Source: DAIOHQ01 sp036744635
GTDB lineage: Bacteria; Planctomycetota; Phycisphaerae; Tepidisphaerales; Tepidisphaeraceae
Direction of reading: 5' to 3'
Assembly (NCBI GenBank): GCA_036744635.1
Contig: DAIOHQ010000084.1
Location: 1-17,762, forward strand
Length of the DNA: 17,762 nt
Below, one piece after another: positions 14,777 to 17,762 of the stretch (position 1 is its first letter; each line of letters opens with the position of its first letter). The notes under the pieces are model-generated. The model saw only the letters and a list, made by a program, of their open reading frames with translations, had not been told where the DNA came from and did no database searches. Both the position numbers and the translations under genes were made by a program.

Positions 14777-15586
14777 ATGAACTGGGCGCGTGACATGTTC
14801 GGCGGCCTCATCTTCTTTTGGTGGGGCGGACATTCCTGTCTGCCATGGCATCTTGCAGGGTGGGCGCACTCGCCCACCTCCGCCGCAGACGGCGGGCGGA
14901 TACGCCCACCCTACGTGGATCCATCCTGGTGGGGCAGACATTCCTGTCTGTCATGGCTCAATGAGTGGCAGGTGTACTCGCCTGCCCGAATCGAGCCATA
15001 CTTCTTCACCATACCGCACTGCCAGGTGGTGCTAATTCTGCTTGCGGCCTGTGTGGTGCTCATGGTGCTGGAGCGCCTGGGGCTGCCGACGACGCTGAGG
15101 CTGGAGTTCAAGGGGGATGTGAAGCGCGAGACCCGCTGGCTGGCGCAATACGGCCAATCGGTCTGCACCGCCATCGCCATCATTCTGGTGTTGCAGCTAG
15201 ACCCCGGCCCGGCCAACGGCACACGGGCGCGGGCCGCGGCGCTGCTCATCGCGGTGGGATCGGCCTCGATCGCCGCCATGGTCATCAAGCGCATGCTGGG
15301 GCGCGTCCGGCCGGGGCGCGAAGGCGCCGGCACCTTCGTCGGCCCAACCTGGCGCCACGCCAACTGGCGCGAAAGCTTCCCCTCCAGCCACAGCGCCTCG
15401 GCCATCGCCATGTCCGCCATGCTGGCACACTATTACCCGGCCGCCGCGCTCACCTTCTGGGTCCTGGCCGTGCTCTGCGCGGTGTTGCGCTACATCATGG
15501 ATGCCCACTGGCCCAGCGACGTGCTGGGAGGAATTGCCCTTGGATATGCCGCGGCGGTAGTGACGTGCGCAACGATGAGCGTCTAA
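14777..15586 (+). CDS. PAP2-family membrane phosphatase with a repeat-derived N-terminus
   Basis: This is an integral-membrane acid phosphatase of the PAP2 superfamily (undecaprenyl-pyrophosphate or lipid phosphatase type). Numbered from the in-frame GTG at 14768, the three catalytic blocks are intact: K174-RMLGRVRP (motif 1), PSSHSAS with His208 (motif 2) and R241-YIMDAHWPSD with His247 and Asp251 (motif 3). Membrane segments lie at about 86-102, 130-144, 157-172, 212-240 and 252-270. The stretch at about residues 17-75 is translated dispersed repeat (two copies of the GACATTCCTGTCTG element and a GGGTGGGCG palindrome) and looks non-native. The start is therefore uncertain: ATG 14777, GTG 14768 and GTG 14972 are all possible. 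The product's substrate cannot be told from sequence. Confidence 0.8.
   Translation: MNWARDMFGGLIFFWWGGHSCLPWHLAGWAHSPTSAADGGRIRPPYVDPSWWGRHSCLSWLNEWQVYSPARIEPYFFTIPHCQVVLILLAACVVLMVLERLGLPTTLRLEFKGDVKRETRWLAQYGQSVCTAIAIILVLQLDPGPANGTRARAAALLIAVGSASIAAMVIKRMLGRVRPGREGAGTFVGPTWRHANWRESFPSSHSASAIAMSAMLAHYYPAAALTFWVLAVLCAVLRYIMDAHWPSDVLGGIALGYAAAVVTCATMSV
14819..14956. repeat. Cluster of dispersed repeats: two GGGGCAGACATTCCTGTCTG copies around a GGGTGGGCG palindrome
   Basis: A 30-bp unit at 14819-14848 recurs at 14927-14956 with 28 identical bases; each holds the hairpin CAGACATTCCTGTCTG or a variant. Between them, at 14855-14914, is an imperfect palindrome of the GTAGGGTGGGCG family also seen at 9719-9777. 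Another quasi-palindrome (GGCAGGTGTACTCGCCTGCC) follows at about 14968. The whole cluster lies inside the 5' coding part of the PAP2 gene. Confidence 0.85.
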
Positions 15587-15639
15587 TAAACTCGCTAGAA
15601 AAAACCGACGCACGTAGACATGCAACCGACGGATGAGGA

Positions 15640-15670
15640 ATTGAAAATTGAAAATTGAAAATTGAAAATT
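15640..15670. repeat. Heptamer tandem repeat (ATTGAAA)4
   Basis: ATTGAAA occurs four times in a row from 15640, plus a partial fifth copy. It is followed by more AT-rich sequence, including AATTTCAAATTT (about 15667) and its inverted partner AATTTGAAATTT (about 15712), with a small perfect hairpin CGCCATGATGGCG at 15691-15703 between them. This AT-rich island contrasts sharply with the GC-rich surroundings. It fills the gap between the PAP2 and bactofilin-like genes (15587-15795), where I see no gene. Confidence 0.8.
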
Positions 15671-15795
15671 TCAAATTTAAGAGGCGCTCACGCCATGATG
15701 GCGCATCTGCCAATTTGAAATTTGCATTTTGCGATTTTCAATTTGCAATGGCATCGCACCCATCATTCTCCGTGCCTCCGTGCCGTCCCTTCCCC

Positions 15796-16314
15796 TCACA
15801 TCCTCGACTCAAACTTCGTCTCCCCCCCCGCCCGCGTCTTCACCTTTCCCATGATCCGCGCCGTGGAATCAGCGAAAAACCGCCCGCCATTATTGATCAC
15901 ATCCCCGCCGATCACGCCGCTGTGTACCACCTTGCCGTCCTTGCTGATGGTGACGTCTCCGCTGACGTTGCCGAAGATGTGGACCCGCCCGCCATCCTCC
16001 ACTTCCATCGCCCCGTAGATCATCCCGCGCACGTAGAACTTCCCCCCCTTGATCACCTTGACGCTTCCGCCAATGGTCCCCCAAAGGGTGAACTCCTCGT
16101 ACACCACCACGTCGCCGCTGATCTGGCCTCGTTCTTCGCGCATGCAACTCCCCCCGCAAGATAATCGCCGGCAAGCAAGCAGGCAAATCAGCCGGAATCC
16201 CGATCGAGATCGACGTGCGTCACCTTTGCTGATCCCGTCACCTTTGCTGATCCCAACACGACCGCAACCAGCCAGAAAGCTCAGCAGCAAGCACAGTAGT
16301 ATAGCGAAACGCAT
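15796..16314 (-). CDS. Bactofilin-like polymer-forming protein with putative lipoprotein signal
   Basis: Residues about 58-172 show the short right-handed beta-helix pattern of bactofilins: repeated Gly-spaced hydrophobic triplets (ISGDVVV, IGGSVKVIKGGKFYV, GAMEVEDGGRVHIFGNVSGDVTI, VIGGDVINNGG). Such proteins self-assemble into filaments that shape cells or place enzymes. The N-terminus MRFAILLCLLLSFLAGC is a convincing lipoprotein signal (lipobox LAGC, Cys17). Between the two lies a basic, Cys-rich stretch that includes two translated copies of an 18-bp repeat and looks foreign. A second start at ATG 16143 has a much stronger ribosome site (GGGGGGAG, 4-5 nt away) and would give a 115-residue cytoplasmic bactofilin. 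Which start is used cannot be decided here. Confidence 0.7.
   Translation of the reverse strand: MRFAILLCLLLSFLAGCGRVGISKGDGISKGDARRSRSGFRLICLLACRRLSCGGSCMREERGQISGDVVVYEEFTLWGTIGGSVKVIKGGKFYVRGMIYGAMEVEDGGRVHIFGNVSGDVTISKDGKVVHSGVIGGDVINNGGRFFADSTARIMGKVKTRAGGETKFESRM
16219..16254. repeat. Two tandem copies of an 18-bp unit (GTCACCTTTGCTGATCCC)
   Basis: Two perfect tandem copies (16219-16236, 16237-16254) lie in the N-terminal coding part of the bactofilin-like gene. They are in frame and encode GISKGD twice. Confidence 0.9.
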
Positions 16315-16366
16315 GATCCGCGTGCCTCGGCGTGTTTGCTTGCGTCGCCGTGGCCGCGCACAAGTC

Positions 16367-16588
16367 TCATGCTGCCGTCAGCGTACCGACCCGCGCCTGC
16401 GGCGGAGGGGGCGGAAGGCCACCCTCGGTGTGATAGCTGAGATACTGTTCCACCGCCTCGTGAAGTTGCCGCTCGACTTGCTCGGGTGATTCGGCCGTAG
16501 TCGCGCAGCCGGGCAAATCCGGCAAATAGGCCCAGTACGACCCATCATCGGCCCGTTCGACCACGTATACGTATGTCGTTCCTTGCAT
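16367..16588 (-). CDS. hicB: HicB-family antitoxin
   Basis: This 73-residue protein has the HicB partial RNase-H-like fold: a first strand YVYVVERADDGSYWAYLPDLPGC, then TTAESPEQVERQLHEAVEQYL. It ends in a Pro-rich tail, with no helix-turn-helix or ribbon-helix-helix DNA-binding domain. HicB binds and neutralises HicA. The gene starts 8 bases after the hicA stop, and its strong ribosome site (GAGGTG) overlaps that stop, so the two are translated from one message. The toxin-first order is usual for hicAB. Confidence 0.88.
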   Translation of the reverse strand: MQGTTYVYVVERADDGSYWAYLPDLPGCATTAESPEQVERQLHEAVEQYLSYHTEGGLPPPPPQARVGTLTAA

Positions 16589-16596
16589 CGCTCACC

Positions 16597-16788
16597 TCAT
16601 TTCAGGCCGGCCTGTTTCAAAATGCTGTTCAGCGTACCCCGCGGCACGTCTTGCCCTTCCTTGCCACCGGCAGGAACAACGATTGGGCCGGGCTTCCTTG
16701 GATGCACATACATCATATGGCTGCCGCTGGTGCGATCGTGTCGCCAGCCGTCATCGCGCAGCATGCTTAGAAGCTCACGGTACTTCAC
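16597..16788 (-). CDS. hicA: HicA-family mRNA interferase toxin
   Basis: This 63-residue protein has the HicA double-stranded-RNA-binding-like fold: VKYRELLSMLRDDGW, then GSHMMYVHPRKPGPIVVP with the catalytic His in GSH, and a closing GTLNSILKQAGLK typical of the family. HicA cleaves mRNA when not held by HicB. I chose the GTG at 16788 because family members begin at the KYREL segment; an in-frame GTG at 16824 would add 12 residues. All key residues are present, so the toxin is probably active. Confidence 0.88.
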   Translation of the reverse strand: MKYRELLSMLRDDGWRHDRTSGSHMMYVHPRKPGPIVVPAGGKEGQDVPRGTLNSILKQAGLK

Positions 16789-16851
16789 GTGCTCATCATA
16801 TCTCACAAGCGCGATTGTCCCCACATTGCATTTTCACTCTCCCGGATTTCC

Positions 16852-17586
16852 TCACAGTCCCTCCGCCGCCACTTCCGCCTCGCCGAAGGCCATGCGGACG
16901 CCGCGGCTGCTCTTGGCCTGGATGACCAGCAGCAGGATCACCGCCACTACCGGGAAGGCCACGAAGCGCGACCATTTCAGGATCGTCTCGGTCAAGCGCA
17001 AGTCGTGGAAGCGGGCGCTGGTGGCCAATTCCGACCAGGTGAACAGCACGCCGGGGATCTTGAAGCCGGCGGCCGACAGCGATGGCCAGTTCAAGTATGC
17101 CTGCCAGGGGAACAGCAAGACGCCGAAGATCAGGCACCAGATGAAGGCGCTGGTGACGCGGGAAACGCCGATCAATCGACCGACCAGCATGATCAGCAGA
17201 ATCAGCAGCAGCACCGCGGCGAGAATGGCCGAGAGGGTGACGCCGAGGAAGTCGGTGAGGCCGACGAGATATTCCAGCAGCAGGTCGGTGTTGGATTCGG
17301 CGACCGCCGGCGCGGCGGCGGCGGCGGAGGGGCCGGGCGTGGCGAATTCCACCTCGCTGGCGCGACTGGTGGGACCGGGCTTGATGTCGACCGAGGCGCT
17401 GACGGCGGGGGTGAGAGGTGCCGGCGCGGTCACCAGGACCTTGTTGCTGTAGCGGATGGTGAAGAACAGGCTGAGTTGCAGCAGCAGCACGATGAGCAGG
17501 ATGAGGAACAGCCAGTTCTTCGCCCGCCGGGCCGACATCATCGCGTCAGCGTAATCGGCGGCCGTGGCAATCGCGGAGGGAGCCAT
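16852..17586 (-). CDS. Membrane protein of unknown function, four predicted helices
   Basis: I do not recognise this 244-residue protein. A cytoplasmic start with SARRAKNW leads to a helix at 25-44. An Ala/Pro/Ser-rich, low-complexity loop (about 52-98) follows, then helices at about 113-137, 145-163 and 206-224, with a short loop containing WPSLSAAGFKIPGVLFTWSEL. No catalytic motif is evident. AAAGGA precedes the ATG at 17586, a good ribosome site. It lies upstream of hicA on the same strand. Codon use and GC match the neighbours, and the long hydrophobic segments support a real gene. Confidence 0.7.
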   Translation of the reverse strand: MAPSAIATAADYADAMMSARRAKNWLFLILLIVLLLQLSLFFTIRYSNKVLVTAPAPLTPAVSASVDIKPGPTSRASEVEFATPGPSAAAAAPAVAESNTDLLLEYLVGLTDFLGVTLSAILAAVLLLILLIMLVGRLIGVSRVTSAFIWCLIFGVLLFPWQAYLNWPSLSAAGFKIPGVLFTWSELATSARFHDLRLTETILKWSRFVAFPVVAVILLLVIQAKSSRGVRMAFGEAEVAAEGL

Positions 17587-17714
17587 GTTGCATTCCTTTC
17601 GCCATGTTGGTGGCGCAAGAATGTGTTAACGCAAACGCGGGCAGTTCGCAAATGGGGGCCAAAGCGAGGAAAGGTGAAAAGAGTGCGTGATACTTCAGGC
17701 GGCCGCAAAAAAAT

Positions 17715-17761
17715 ATGGCTGGATTCGGGTGGATGAGTACATCCACCGCTCATCCAGCCAT
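17715..17761. repeat. Palindromic repeat (ATGGCTGGAT..GGTGGATGAGTACATCCACC)
   Basis: The arms at 17715-17735 and 17740-17761 are imperfect inverted copies around an AGTA loop. The inner part, GGTGGATG-AGTA-CATCCACC, is nearly perfect. It is another member of the dispersed hairpins in this genome. The stretch 17587-17714, upstream of the membrane protein gene, shows no gene or clear promoter. Confidence 0.8.
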
Positions 17762-17762
17762 G

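Noticed and set aside
14722..14877. Longer N-terminus for the ArnT-like protein
   Set aside because: The extra 52 codons mostly translate a dispersed repeat and the 5' part of the divergent PAP2 gene; family-like sequence starts after the ATG at 14721.

Overview
This is a GC-rich window, most likely from a planctomycete or a close relative in the PVC group. That is inferred from the gene content (sulfatase remnant, sialate O-acetylesterase, bactofilin-like protein, DUF1275-STAS protein), the frequent lack of strong Shine-Dalgarno sites, and the dense scatter of GC-rich palindromic repeats between and even inside genes. No rRNA, tRNA, CRISPR array or transposase gene was found.

Layout. The left edge holds the 5' part of a minus-strand membrane glycosyltransferase-like gene that runs off the window through a palindromic repeat (<1-773). 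Next to it is the decayed N-terminus of a sulfatase (774-1016). A secreted sialate O-acetylesterase-type enzyme follows on the plus strand (1162-2853). It converges, across a shared palindrome (2853-2916), on a minus-strand operon of about 9.7 kb (12575 down to 2913).

The operon is the main object. In transcription order it encodes: (i) a helix-turn-helix protein fused to a PTS EIIA domain, behind a good sigma70-type promoter and a small palindrome; (ii) HyfB-like antiporter subunit; (iii) a DUF1275-STAS membrane protein, set off by palindromic repeats on both sides; (iv) HyfC/NuoH-like; (v) HyfE-like; (vi) HyfF-like antiporter subunit; (vii) a fused NuoC-NuoD/HycE-type large subunit; (viii) a small subunit of NuoB/HycG type fused to a 2x[4Fe-4S] ferredoxin domain. 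It looks like a group 4 [NiFe] hydrogenase, but both Cys pairs that hold the Ni-Fe centre are absent from the large subunit. It therefore fits the 'energy-converting hydrogenase-related' (Ehr) class, which couples an unknown redox reaction to ion pumping. The EIIA regulator at the head of the operon suggests control by phosphorylation state or carbon/nitrogen status.

Right of the operon are an ArnT-like glycosyltransferase (minus, 12952-14721) and, divergent from it, a PAP2-family phosphatase whose N-terminus is made of translated dispersed repeats (14777-15586). Then come an AT-rich heptamer repeat, a bactofilin-like protein with a lipoprotein signal (minus), a HicA-HicB toxin-antitoxin pair (minus), and a four-helix membrane protein of unknown function (minus). 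The window ends in one more palindromic repeat.
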